A stretch of 5,215 nucleotides of DNA from a bacterium. GTDB taxonomy: Bacteria > Chloroflexota > Limnocylindria > Limnocylindrales > Limnocylindraceae. A program made the position numbers and the translations under genes. Position 1 is the first letter of the stretch. The number at the start of each line of letters is the position of its first letter. Of the stretch, positions 1-5,145 are shown piece after piece. The DNA is taken from the NCBI GenBank assembly GCA_009919365.1, contig RGBZ01000065.1, forward strand, positions 1 to 5,215. Reading direction: 5' to 3'. The notes below the pieces were generated by a model. That model saw only the letters and a list, made by a program, of their open reading frames with translations. It ran no database searches and had not been told where the DNA came from.

Positions 1-130
1 ATGGCGGTGCACGCCCACCCCGACGACGAGACGATCAGCATGGGCGGCACCCTCGCCACCTACGCCGCCGCCCATAGCGACACCACCGACACCTACGTGG
101 TGACCGGAACACGCGGAGAACTCGGCGAGA
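1..130 (+). other. PIG-L/LmbE deacetylase N-terminal fragment (left part of the chimera)
   Basis: The first ~43 codons match the opening strand-loop of PIG-L family zinc deacetylases (MshB, LmbE and relatives): hydrophobic strand, then AHPDDE, then GGTLA, then a second strand ending TGTRGELGE. In this family the His and second Asp of HPDD (here H6 and D9) bind zinc and the first Asp (D8) is the proposed general base. The third ligand, a His much later in the chain, is missing because the frame switches to reductase sequence. The right boundary is approximate. Residues 44-56 cannot be assigned confidently to either family. Confidence 0.7.
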
Positions 131-702
131 AGTTCGCCGCCGCCCGTGCCGCCGGCCTCACCCCGCAGCTCGGCATCGTGGTGCACTCACTGGCGTTCGG
201 TAGCCTGCAGCCATTCCTCCCTGACGGCGAGACGCCGCTCATCACCCGCAAGCAGATGGATATGACCTCCGACGTCATGGCGCACTCCCTCGTCTACTGG
301 ACGCAGGACCTGTACGCAGCGGGCCTGATCGGCAACACGACCCGCATCTTCGCTACCTCGTCTGAAGGTGCATCGAAGGCGGTCCCGATGTACGGCGCCG
401 TCTCTGCGGCGAAGGCCGCCGTCGAAGCACACTGCCGACAGCTGGCGCTCGAGCTGGCGCGACTGGTGCCCGGTGCAACTGTCACGGCGCTGCGCCCAGG
501 CGTTGTCGACACCCCAGCACTGCGCAAGATTCCAGGAAGCCAAGACTGGATCGACGTGGTGATGAAGAAGCATCCAGGGAAGCGCCTCACCACCCCTGAC
601 GATGTTGGCCAGGCCATCGTTGCCCTCTCAGCACCAGGCATGCACTGGGTGACGGGCAACACCATCACGATCGACGGCGGCGAGCAGATCGCCGGAGGCT
701 GA
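1..702 (+). CDS. Chimeric protein: PIG-L/LmbE N-terminal fragment joined to an N-terminally truncated FabI/FabL-like enoyl-ACP reductase
   Basis: The 233-residue frame joins parts of two unrelated families. Residues 1-43 carry the AHPDDE metal motif (A5-E10) and the TGTRGELGE stretch of PIG-L/LmbE deacetylases. From about residue 57 the protein is an enoyl-[acyl-carrier-protein] reductase of the SDR superfamily, the last step of each fatty acid elongation cycle. This half shows VHSLAFG (61-67), a TRKQMDMTSDVMAHSLVYW block (82-100), a catalytic Tyr-(X)6-Lys pair (Y131, K138) typical of FabI and FabL, and a C-terminal GNTITIDGGE (219-228). Where E. coli FabI has its second tyrosine there is a serine (S121), as in FabL. 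The Gly-rich dinucleotide-binding N-terminus, normally about 85 residues, is absent, and the deacetylase half lacks its distal histidine zinc ligand. Neither activity is expected to survive. PIG-L proteins usually have a few residues before MAVHAHPDDE, so the true start may lie left of the window. Confidence 0.8.
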   Translation: MAVHAHPDDETISMGGTLATYAAAHSDTTDTYVVTGTRGELGEKFAAARAAGLTPQLGIVVHSLAFGSLQPFLPDGETPLITRKQMDMTSDVMAHSLVYWTQDLYAAGLIGNTTRIFATSSEGASKAVPMYGAVSAAKAAVEAHCRQLALELARLVPGATVTALRPGVVDTPALRKIPGSQDWIDVVMKKHPGKRLTTPDDVGQAIVALSAPGMHWVTGNTITIDGGEQIAGG

Positions 703-704
703 AC

Positions 705-718
705 GCTCTCGCTAGAGC
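705..718. terminator. Small inverted repeat between convergent genes, possible weak terminator
   Basis: GCTCT (705-709) and AGAGC (714-718) can pair as a 5-bp stem with a 4-base loop in the short gap between two convergent genes. It overlaps the stop codon of the minus-strand gene (712-714). On the plus strand it is followed by TTCTT, a poor U-tract. The position suits a bidirectional terminator, but the stem is short. Confidence 0.25.
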
Positions 719-1386
719 TTCTTGCCAGTCAGTCCTGAAAGGTTCGCACTCGGCTCTGCAAGCACTGGCGTATCTTCGTCTGCGTGTAATGCACCGAAGA
801 GCGTATTGATCTCAATGACTCCTGCCCAAACCTTTTCATGTGCGTCATCTGGATTGTCATCCACGCCCCCGCTACGAATCTTTCCCGATGCTTCGGTGAT
901 TGTCATGCCAAGAAGGGTCGTAGCCTTCATCTCTTGCTCTGTAGAGGTGCGTAGTTCAGCGGCACGGCCAGGAATCAACTTATCGATGAAGGCGTCAAGT
1001 TGCGCCACCTTCTCGTCACCGGTGATCTCTTCGCAGATGCCGAAGAGTGTTGCTGATCGATAGTTGAACGAACTGTCGAAGCCGCTTCGCGCGAGCACGA
1101 TGCCATCGGTCAGGTGAATGGAGACGGACACCTCGGTTCCCACCACAGACTTTAGGAAGCGGCTGGCCGCCGATCCGTGCCAGTAGAGACGGTCGCCGTC
1201 GCGCCAGTGTGCCGTGGCGGTGGCATGTGGGCGGCCATCAAGGAGGTAGGCAACGGTGCAGGTGAGAGCGGCGTCGACCACGGGATAGATGTCGTCTCGT
1301 TCGTAGTGCCCGCGTTCAGGAAGGCGTCGCACTCGTGTCCGCTCGCTTGGCGGGTATCCGTCGGTTACGGGTATCTCACGTGGCAT
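712..1386 (-). CDS. Pyridoxamine 5'-phosphate oxidase-like FMN-binding protein (NimA/COG3467-type split barrel)
   Basis: This 224-residue protein resembles the flavin-binding split-barrel family that includes PNPOx-like and nitroimidazole-resistance NimA-type proteins. The N-terminal TRVRRLPERGHYERDDI (residues 17-33) is the typical RxxRxPxRxxYxR opening. It is followed by a strand and the LYWHGSAASR segment (67-76), where family members contact the FMN phosphate, then a VLARSGFDSSFNYRSATLFG block (97-116), and VWAGVIEI (187-194) near the end. The substrate cannot be told from sequence; these are usually cytosolic flavin- or F420-dependent reductases of unknown role, and true PNPOx is unlikely. 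The ATG has no Shine-Dalgarno, but TACGAT lies exactly six bases upstream, so a leaderless message is inferred. It is convergent with the gene to its left and downstream of tRNA-Asp on the same strand. Sampled lines have lower GC (about 47-57 percent) than the threonine aldolase, but the cyclophilin gene does too. Confidence 0.85.
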   Translation of the reverse strand: MPREIPVTDGYPPSERTRVRRLPERGHYERDDIYPVVDAALTCTVAYLLDGRPHATATAHWRDGDRLYWHGSAASRFLKSVVGTEVSVSIHLTDGIVLARSGFDSSFNYRSATLFGICEEITGDEKVAQLDAFIDKLIPGRAAELRTSTEQEMKATTLLGMTITEASGKIRSGGVDDNPDDAHEKVWAGVIEINTLFGALHADEDTPVLAEPSANLSGLTGKKL

Positions 1387-1392
1387 GGAGGC

Positions 1393-1398
1393 ATCGTA
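1393..1398 (-). promoter_or_regulatory. Probable -10 box TACGAT for a leaderless start of the flavin-binding gene
   Basis: Read on the minus strand, TACGAT is followed by six bases (GCCTCC) and then the ATG at 1386-1384. If transcription begins at the A of ATG, the hexamer occupies -12 to -7. No convincing -35 is visible. The same geometry recurs at 1536 and, one base looser, at 3433. Confidence 0.5.
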
Positions 1399-1427
1399 AA
1401 GGAGGAGCTTCGGGTTGGGAGGTTTCC

Positions 1428-1504
1428 TGGCGGACCCGACCGGATTCGAACCGGCGATCTCCAGCGTGACAGGCTGGCATGTTGGGCCGCTACACCACGG
1501 GTCC
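1428..1504 (-). tRNA. tRNA-Asp (anticodon GTC), CCA encoded
   Basis: The minus strand folds as a full cloverleaf. Acceptor GGACCCG (1504-1498) pairs with CGGGTCC (1438-1432). The D-arm is GTGT/ACAT with a GG-containing loop. The anticodon stem CCAGC/GCTGG encloses loop CTGTCAC, with anticodon GTC at 1470-1468. The variable loop is AGATC. The T-arm is GCCGG/CCGGT around TTCGAAT. Discriminator G (1431) is the base expected for tRNA-Asp, and CCA is encoded at 1430-1428. It reads GAC/GAT codons. It lies 41 bases upstream of the flavin-binding gene on the same strand and is divergent from the threonine aldolase gene. No base is out of place, so it should be functional. Confidence 0.96.
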
Positions 1505-1519
1505 GCGACAGGACTGCGA

Positions 1520-1525
1520 AGCCTA
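1520..1525 (-). promoter_or_regulatory. Candidate -10 box TAGGCT for tRNA-Asp
   Basis: On the minus strand TAGGCT ends 15 bases before the mature 5' end of tRNA-Asp, which would leave a short 5' leader for RNase P. It matches the TANNNT pattern of the other boxes in the window. No -35 was recognised, and the assignment rests on position. Confidence 0.35.
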
Positions 1526-1535
1526 CCAGAGGGGG

Positions 1536-1541
1536 TAGGAT
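1536..1541 (+). promoter_or_regulatory. Probable -10 box TAGGAT for a leaderless threonine aldolase message
   Basis: TAGGAT is followed by CCGACT and then the ATG at 1548, so it occupies -12 to -7 if the A of ATG is +1. Its first three bases are also an in-frame TAG stop, which excludes any longer protein start. There is no usable Shine-Dalgarno at normal spacing. It is back to back with the candidate tRNA promoter, so the upstream elements of the two would overlap. Confidence 0.5.
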
Positions 1542-1547
1542 CCGACT

Positions 1548-2681
1548 ATGGGATATGGAGCGGACGCAGCATTACGAGGCGGCGGGGCTGGCCGTATCGA
1601 TCTGCGCTCCGACACGGTGACCCACCCAACCCCAGAAATGCGCCGCGCCATGGCGGAGGCGGAGGTTGGCGACGACGTCTTTGAGGACGATCCAACCGTC
1701 GCCGCCCTCGAGGAGCGGGCTGCCACCTTGCTCGGTAAAGAGGCGGGCCTCTTCGTCGCCTCAGGCACCATGGGGAACCTCGTCTCGGTCATGGCCCACG
1801 TGCCACGCGGCGGCGAGATCATCACCCCCGCCGAAGGCCACATTCCGAACGATGAGGCGGCCAATTACGCCGTCGTCGCCGGCGCCGGACTTCGCCTTGT
1901 CCGAGAGAACGCCAACGGCGAGATGCCGATCCCAGATGTTCTTGAGGCGATTCAGGATGCCGGCGACGTGCACAGTGCGATCACCTCGCTCGTCATCGTT
2001 GAGAACTGTCACGCCCACACCTGCAGTCGACCGATCACTCCGGCGTACATGCGCGAGCTGCGCGCGGCGCTGAAGCCACACGGCATTCCGATCCACGTCG
2101 ATGGTGCGCGCCTCTTCAATGCGGTTGTCGGGCTTGGCGTCTCGGCACGTGAGCTGGTCGCGGATGCCGACAGTGCAACCTTCTGCCTAAGCAAGGGCCT
2201 CGCTGCACCAATCGGCAGCGTGGTCGTTGGTAGCAAAGAGTTCATCTGGAAGGCGCGACGCGCGCGCAAGCTCCTTGGCGGCGGCATGCGACAGGTGGGC
2301 GTGCTTGCGGCGGCCGGCCTTGTTGCGCTCTCTGATGGACCAGAGGGAACCGTGAAGCGGCTCGCCGAAGATCATGTCAACGCGCGACGCCTGGCAACCG
2401 AAATCGCAGCGCTCCCCGATGTGCTCTCCCCTGGTCATATCGCACAGCCCGAAGGCGAGCGACTTGACCCTTCGCGCGTCGCCACAAACTTCGTGCTCTT
2501 CAAGGTTGCTGGTGGTATCGCTCGGCGGACACGCTTCCTTGACGCGCTCGAAAAGCGCGGTGTGCTGATGATCGCGTACACACACGGACAGGTTCGCGCC
2601 GTCACGCATTACGGAATTGGCGATGAGGAGATCACCAAGACGATCGCAGCGACCGCTGCAGCGCTGACCGAAACCGCGTAG
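1548..2681 (+). CDS. ltaE: Low-specificity L-threonine aldolase (PLP-dependent)
   Basis: The 377-residue protein is a fold-type I PLP enzyme that cleaves L-threonine or L-allo-threonine to glycine and acetaldehyde in the cytoplasm. Family signatures run in order: [15 protein letters not shown] (18-32), the phosphate-binding SGTMGN (72-77), H98 matching the active-site His of E. coli LtaE (H83), ENCH with H155 matching H126, [12 protein letters not shown] (183-194) with D185 holding the PLP ring nitrogen and R188 the substrate carboxylate, the Schiff-base lysine K216 in [13 protein letters not shown], and a C-terminal arginine R350 in VRAVTHYG. All key residues are present. It is longer than the usual ~335-345 residues because of a Gly/Ala-rich 15-residue N-terminal extension and a longer C-terminal domain. 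The start is fixed by an in-frame stop at 1536 and no alternative start codon before the conserved region. The HisA-like gene follows after 13 bases, probably in the same message. Confidence 0.93.
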   Translation: MGYGADAALRGGGAGRIDLRSDTVTHPTPEMRRAMAEAEVGDDVFEDDPTVAALEERAATLLGKEAGLFVASGTMGNLVSVMAHVPRGGEIITPAEGHIPNDEAANYAVVAGAGLRLVRENANGEMPIPDVLEAIQDAGDVHSAITSLVIVENCHAHTCSRPITPAYMRELRAALKPHGIPIHVDGARLFNAVVGLGVSARELVADADSATFCLSKGLAAPIGSVVVGSKEFIWKARRARKLLGGGMRQVGVLAAAGLVALSDGPEGTVKRLAEDHVNARRLATEIAALPDVLSPGHIAQPEGERLDPSRVATNFVLFKVAGGIARRTRFLDALEKRGVLMIAYTHGQVRAVTHYGIGDEEITKTIAATAAALTETA

Positions 2682-2694
2682 CGCAGCGCAGCCG

Positions 2695-3408
2695 ATGCGC
2701 ATCGTCCCCTCCATTGATTTAGAGAAGGGTCGCTCCCGTATCGTCTTCTGGCCCGGCGCTGCGACAGGTGTCGGCGCACCAACCGACCAGCCGGCGCGCA
2801 TTGCACGGCACTTCGTTGATCGCGGTGCCACCCTGATTCACCTTGTCGACTTTGACGGCGCACGCGCCGCCGCACCGATCAACATTGAATCAATCGGTGC
2901 CGTCGCAAGCCTGGTCGCAACCCCGCTGCAGGTTGCGGGCGGGTTAGAGTCGCCCGAGGGAATACGCATTGCGTTTGCAGCTGGGGCGACACGTGCGGTG
3001 ATCTCACTCGCACTCATTGATGAGCCAGAGAAGCTCGCAGCATGTATCGCCGCCGCGGGAGATTGGCTTGCCGTTGGCTTCGACCCCCGACCCGAGCGGA
3101 TTGCATCGTTTAACTGGAAGCGCTCCTCTGCTCCAACCGCAGAGGCCCTGATCGATGAACTTGCTGCCGCAGGTGTTTCGCGCATTGTGTTGAGCCACGG
3201 TGGAAACGCGAGTGAGAGCGCAGCGTTTGCCAGCCTGGCCGCACGACAACCGACGATGGAGTTGAGCGTTGCGGGGGGCGTGAGCGACCTTGGTGGGGTG
3301 CGCCGTCTTCGCGATGCCGGCGTTGCCACGCTCATCCTCGGTGAGGCGCTTCTCTCGGGCGCGATCGATTTTGAGGAAGCCTCGAGGATCGCTGACCCTG
3401 CGCAGTAG
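2695..3408 (+). CDS. Divergent HisA-like TIM-barrel protein (HisA/HisF family)
   Basis: The 237-residue protein has the length and half-barrel repeats of HisA, the isomerase of ProFAR in histidine synthesis. Retained features are PSIDL with D8 (the first catalytic Asp), HLVDFDGA (49-56), AVGFD with D130 (second catalytic Asp), and the phosphate-loop-like AGGLES (81-86) and AGGVSD (193-198), ending ILGEALLSGAIDFEEA. Departures from true HisA are clear. The VRLxxGD segment becomes SRIVFWPGA, the GGGIRS arginine becomes Glu (E85), the GT after the fourth strand becomes SL (104-105), and the TDIxxDGT catalytic loop becomes LSHGGNAS (166-173), with Ser in place of Thr and no Asp. The isomerase reaction is therefore uncertain; a related sugar-phosphate or phosphoribosyl isomerisation is possible. 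It follows threonine aldolase by 13 bases with no Shine-Dalgarno, so it is probably co-transcribed, and no histidine gene is nearby. Confidence 0.8.
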   Translation: MRIVPSIDLEKGRSRIVFWPGAATGVGAPTDQPARIARHFVDRGATLIHLVDFDGARAAAPINIESIGAVASLVATPLQVAGGLESPEGIRIAFAAGATRAVISLALIDEPEKLAACIAAAGDWLAVGFDPRPERIASFNWKRSSAPTAEALIDELAAAGVSRIVLSHGGNASESAAFASLAARQPTMELSVAGGVSDLGGVRRLRDAGVATLILGEALLSGAIDFEEASRIADPAQ

Positions 3409-3432
3409 CGCGCACAGCCAGCCTGCCTCGCG

Positions 3433-3438
3433 TAGACT
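3433..3438 (+). promoter_or_regulatory. Probable -10 box TAGACT for the EamA transporter unit
   Basis: TAGACT is followed by seven bases and then the ATG at 3446, again the geometry of a leaderless start, in a 37-base gap with no Shine-Dalgarno. It supports choosing 3446 as the start although the frame is open further left. The -35 region is not recognisable. Confidence 0.5.
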
Positions 3439-3445
3439 CCCCCGC

Positions 3446-4417
3446 ATGGCAACGACACGGCGCATCAACGAACCGCTCGCGCTGAGCCCACTTGCGGGGC
3501 TCGCTGCCGTCATCCTCACCGGCATCCTTTGGGGCACGATCGGCGTCGTCACTGGTCAACTGAAGGCCGCCTTCCCTGGCGCTGATGGGGGTCCAAGCAC
3601 GCTGAGCTCCCTCGTGCTGGTCGTCGTACGCCTCGCCATCACCGCCCCAGCCGCCGCCATCACGGCACGCATCCTGCTTGGCCGCGGCGCCTTCCGCCTT
3701 CCTGGGCGCGTGCTTGCCCTTGGCCTCGGACTTGGACTCGTTCAAGCGTTCTTCCAATACGCCTACGTTGAGGCGGTCACGAACGCAGGTGTTGGCATCG
3801 CCACGGCGATTGAGCTCTGCCTTGCGCCGGTGCTGGTCGCCACGTTGAGTGTGATCCTGCTGCGCGAACGGCCCGACCGCATGATCATCGGCGCGATCGC
3901 CTTCGCGGCAATCGGCACCATCGTGATCACCGTGAACGGCGCGGTCCCAGGCAAAGAGGCAACGTTCCAAGCGGGCATCCTCTGGTCACTCGCCTGCATG
4001 GTCGGCTACGCCTCGTACATCGTCCTCGTGCGTCGACTCGCTTCTGGTATTCACCCTCTCGAACTCGTGGCGCTCGCCGCCACTGGTGGGTTCGCTGTGC
4101 TCTCCGTCGTGTCATCTATTGTTGGTGCGAAGCTTCCTGACCTCGCCAACAAAGATCTCTTGATCCCAGGGCTGCAGTTCGCCTACCTAGCGCTGATTGC
4201 AACCTGTCTTGCCTACGCACTCTTTGTCTCGGGCGTGCGAGCCACGAGCGCCACGACCGGATCACTCGGCGCACTCGCCATGCCACCAACGGCAACGATC
4301 CTTGCGGCGGTACTCCTCAATCAGATCCCAACGATTGAAATCGTTGTCGGTCAGGTGTTGCTAATGGCCGCCATGGCGGTCACGATTCTGCGAACCGCTC
4401 GCCGCACACACTCCTAA
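3446..4417 (+). CDS. DMT-superfamily EamA/RhaT-like transporter, ten transmembrane helices
   Basis: The 323-residue membrane protein has the two-repeat, ten-helix plan of EamA (drug/metabolite) transporters. Hydrophobic segments lie at about residues 17-38, 54-77, 87-108, 114-139, 146-164, 175-196, 204-226, 240-263, 270-291 and 297-315. The opening LTGILWGTIGVV (24-35) is the typical EamA helix 1. VTNAGVGIATAIELCLAPVLVA (111-132) matches the conserved end of repeat one, and the equivalent ATSATTGSLGALAMPPTATILAA of repeat two is at 266-288. RRTARR-like basic residues (R316, R319, R320) close the tail. The family exports amino acids and other metabolites; the substrate is not readable here. 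The start at 3446 gives a normal short cytoplasmic N-terminus; longer in-frame versions would overlap the HisA-like gene. The cyclophilin lipoprotein follows by only 4 bases, so the two are probably one operon. Confidence 0.9.
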   Translation: MATTRRINEPLALSPLAGLAAVILTGILWGTIGVVTGQLKAAFPGADGGPSTLSSLVLVVVRLAITAPAAAITARILLGRGAFRLPGRVLALGLGLGLVQAFFQYAYVEAVTNAGVGIATAIELCLAPVLVATLSVILLRERPDRMIIGAIAFAAIGTIVITVNGAVPGKEATFQAGILWSLACMVGYASYIVLVRRLASGIHPLELVALAATGGFAVLSVVSSIVGAKLPDLANKDLLIPGLQFAYLALIATCLAYALFVSGVRATSATTGSLGALAMPPTATILAAVLLNQIPTIEIVVGQVLLMAAMAVTILRTARRTHS

Positions 4418-4421
4418 CGAG

Positions 4422-5054
4422 ATGCGCGCAACTACTGTAGCGCTCGCGCTTTCCGCAACGCTCACGCTGAGTGCATGCGCCGCCGACGCATCACCGAGTG
4501 CGTCATCAAACGCGAACGGCTGCCCGACCGCTCAGCCTGCAACGCTGAACACCGACGCATCAAACGACATCGCATTTGAAACCACACTTGGCACATTCGT
4601 TGTGCGCCTTGCGGTGAAGAACTCACCGATTGCGGTGAGCAATCTCACGGCACTGGCGAGCTGCAACTTTTACGACAACGTGATCTTTCACCGCATTGCC
4701 TACATGGAAGACGGCACGCCGTTTGTGATTCAGGGTGGCGATCCAACAGGAACTGGTTCGGGTGGCCCTGGCTACTTCATCAAAGATGAGCCGGTCGTCG
4801 GCACGTATCGCCGTGGTGTCATCGCGATGGCGCGTTCAAGTCAGCCAGACTCACAGGGGAGCCAGTTCTTTGTGATCCTTGACGATGCTGCAGCTGTACC
4901 GCTTGAAAGTGCTCGCACCTACGCAATCATGGGCGAGGTGATCTCGGGCATGGATGTTGTTGATGCGATTGCAGCACTCGAGCGAACTGGCGACGATCGC
5001 CCGATTGATCCTCCAAAGATCATCTCGACCACCGTTACCCCCGCCGCGCCGTAG
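4422..5054 (+). CDS. Cyclophilin-type peptidyl-prolyl cis-trans isomerase, lipoprotein
   Basis: The 210-residue protein starts with a lipoprotein signal peptide: R2, a hydrophobic stretch (5-16), and the lipobox LSAC with C19 as the acylated cysteine. A Ser/Ala/Asn-rich linker follows (20-48). The cyclophilin domain covers about 49-206: ETTLGTFVVRL strand, FHRI (89-92) with catalytic R91, FVIQGGDPTGTGSGGPGY (101-118) with Q104, a GVIAMARSSQPDSQGSQFF core (132-150), and TYAIMGEVISGMDVVDAI (166-183). It should be anchored outside the cytoplasmic membrane and catalyse proline isomerisation during folding of exported proteins. The CypA-type tryptophan is absent, as in most bacterial members. C34 and C81 could form a disulfide. 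The ATG is 4 bases after the transporter stop and has only a weak upstream purine stretch, so translation may be coupled. A second cyclophilin gene follows. Confidence 0.93.
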   Translation: MRATTVALALSATLTLSACAADASPSASSNANGCPTAQPATLNTDASNDIAFETTLGTFVVRLAVKNSPIAVSNLTALASCNFYDNVIFHRIAYMEDGTPFVIQGGDPTGTGSGGPGYFIKDEPVVGTYRRGVIAMARSSQPDSQGSQFFVILDDAAAVPLESARTYAIMGEVISGMDVVDAIAALERTGDDRPIDPPKIISTTVTPAAP

Positions 5055-5060
5055 CTGCTC

Positions 5061-5080
5061 CGCGCAACTGATCGTTCGCG
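5061..5080. repeat. Imperfect inverted repeat after the lipoprotein gene, possible terminator hairpin or operator
   Basis: CGCGcAAC (5061-5068) pairs with GTTCGCG (5074-5080) apart from one bulged C, around a TGATC loop. It starts six bases after the stop codon and ends two bases before the TAAACT box. There is no U-tract, so it may be a weak terminator of the upstream unit or an operator overlapping the spacer of the next promoter. Confidence 0.3.
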
Positions 5081-5082
5081 GG

Positions 5083-5088
5083 TAAACT
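5083..5088 (+). promoter_or_regulatory. Probable -10 box TAAACT for the second cyclophilin gene
   Basis: TAAACT fits the TANNNT pattern of the other boxes. Here the ATG is 57 bases further on, so transcription would start near 5095 and leave a leader of about 50 bases. No clear -35 was found. Confidence 0.45.
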
Positions 5089-5097
5089 CCCCACATC

Positions 5098-5131
5098 GTC
5101 GGCACCAGCCGACCACGTGGCCCTGTGCCAC
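5098..5131 (+). other. Two tandem hairpins in the 5' leader of the second cyclophilin gene
   Basis: GTCGGC (5098-5103) pairs with GCCGAC (5108-5113) around an ACCA loop, giving a perfect 6-bp GC-rich stem at the very start of the predicted transcript. GTGGC (5117-5121) pairs with GCCAC (5127-5131) around CCTGT. The second hairpin ends one base before the Shine-Dalgarno. They could stabilise the message or tune access to the ribosome site. No known riboswitch was recognised. Confidence 0.4.
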
Positions 5132-5138
5132 AGAGGAG
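5132..5138 (+). promoter_or_regulatory. Shine-Dalgarno AGAGGAG of the second cyclophilin gene
   Basis: AGAGGAG ends seven bases before the ATG at 5146, normal spacing. This decides against the ATG at 5141, which is only two bases from the site and opens a frame without family resemblance. It is the only strong ribosome-binding site in the window. Confidence 0.75.
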
Positions 5139-5145
5139 AGATGGA

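Noticed and set aside
712..1504. Horizontal insertion of the flavin-binding gene at the 3' end of tRNA-Asp
   Set aside because: The gene has somewhat lower GC and lies at the tRNA 3' side, but no repeated tRNA end, integrase or other mobile gene is visible near 702-720, and the cyclophilin gene has similarly lower GC.
1177..1684. Two plus-strand frames over the tRNA region (one with DPTGFEPAISSVTG, one with GGPDRIRTGDLQRDRLACW)
   Set aside because: These peptides are translations of the antisense strand of a tRNA, a well-known source of spurious protein annotations. The cloverleaf on the minus strand is complete and explains the sequence.
2661..2684. GCGCT/AGCGC complementarity around the threonine aldolase stop as a terminator
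   Set aside because: Five base pairs over a long loop without a U-tract, and a tightly spaced gene follows, so termination here is unlikely.
2187..2831. 214-codon minus-strand frame across the threonine aldolase/HisA-like boundary
   Set aside because: It lies antisense to two genes with clear family motifs. Long antisense frames are expected at this GC content, and the translation shows no recognisable domain.
3290..3445. Upstream extension of the transporter frame by 52 codons
   Set aside because: It overlaps the conserved C-terminus of the HisA-like gene, encodes Arg/Ser-rich sequence unlike a transporter N-terminus, and the TAGACT box points to 3446.
2838..3970. Long minus-strand frames (206, 182 and 212 codons) opposite the HisA-like and transporter genes
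   Set aside because: Compositionally biased shadows of the plus-strand genes with no motifs and no plausible start signals.
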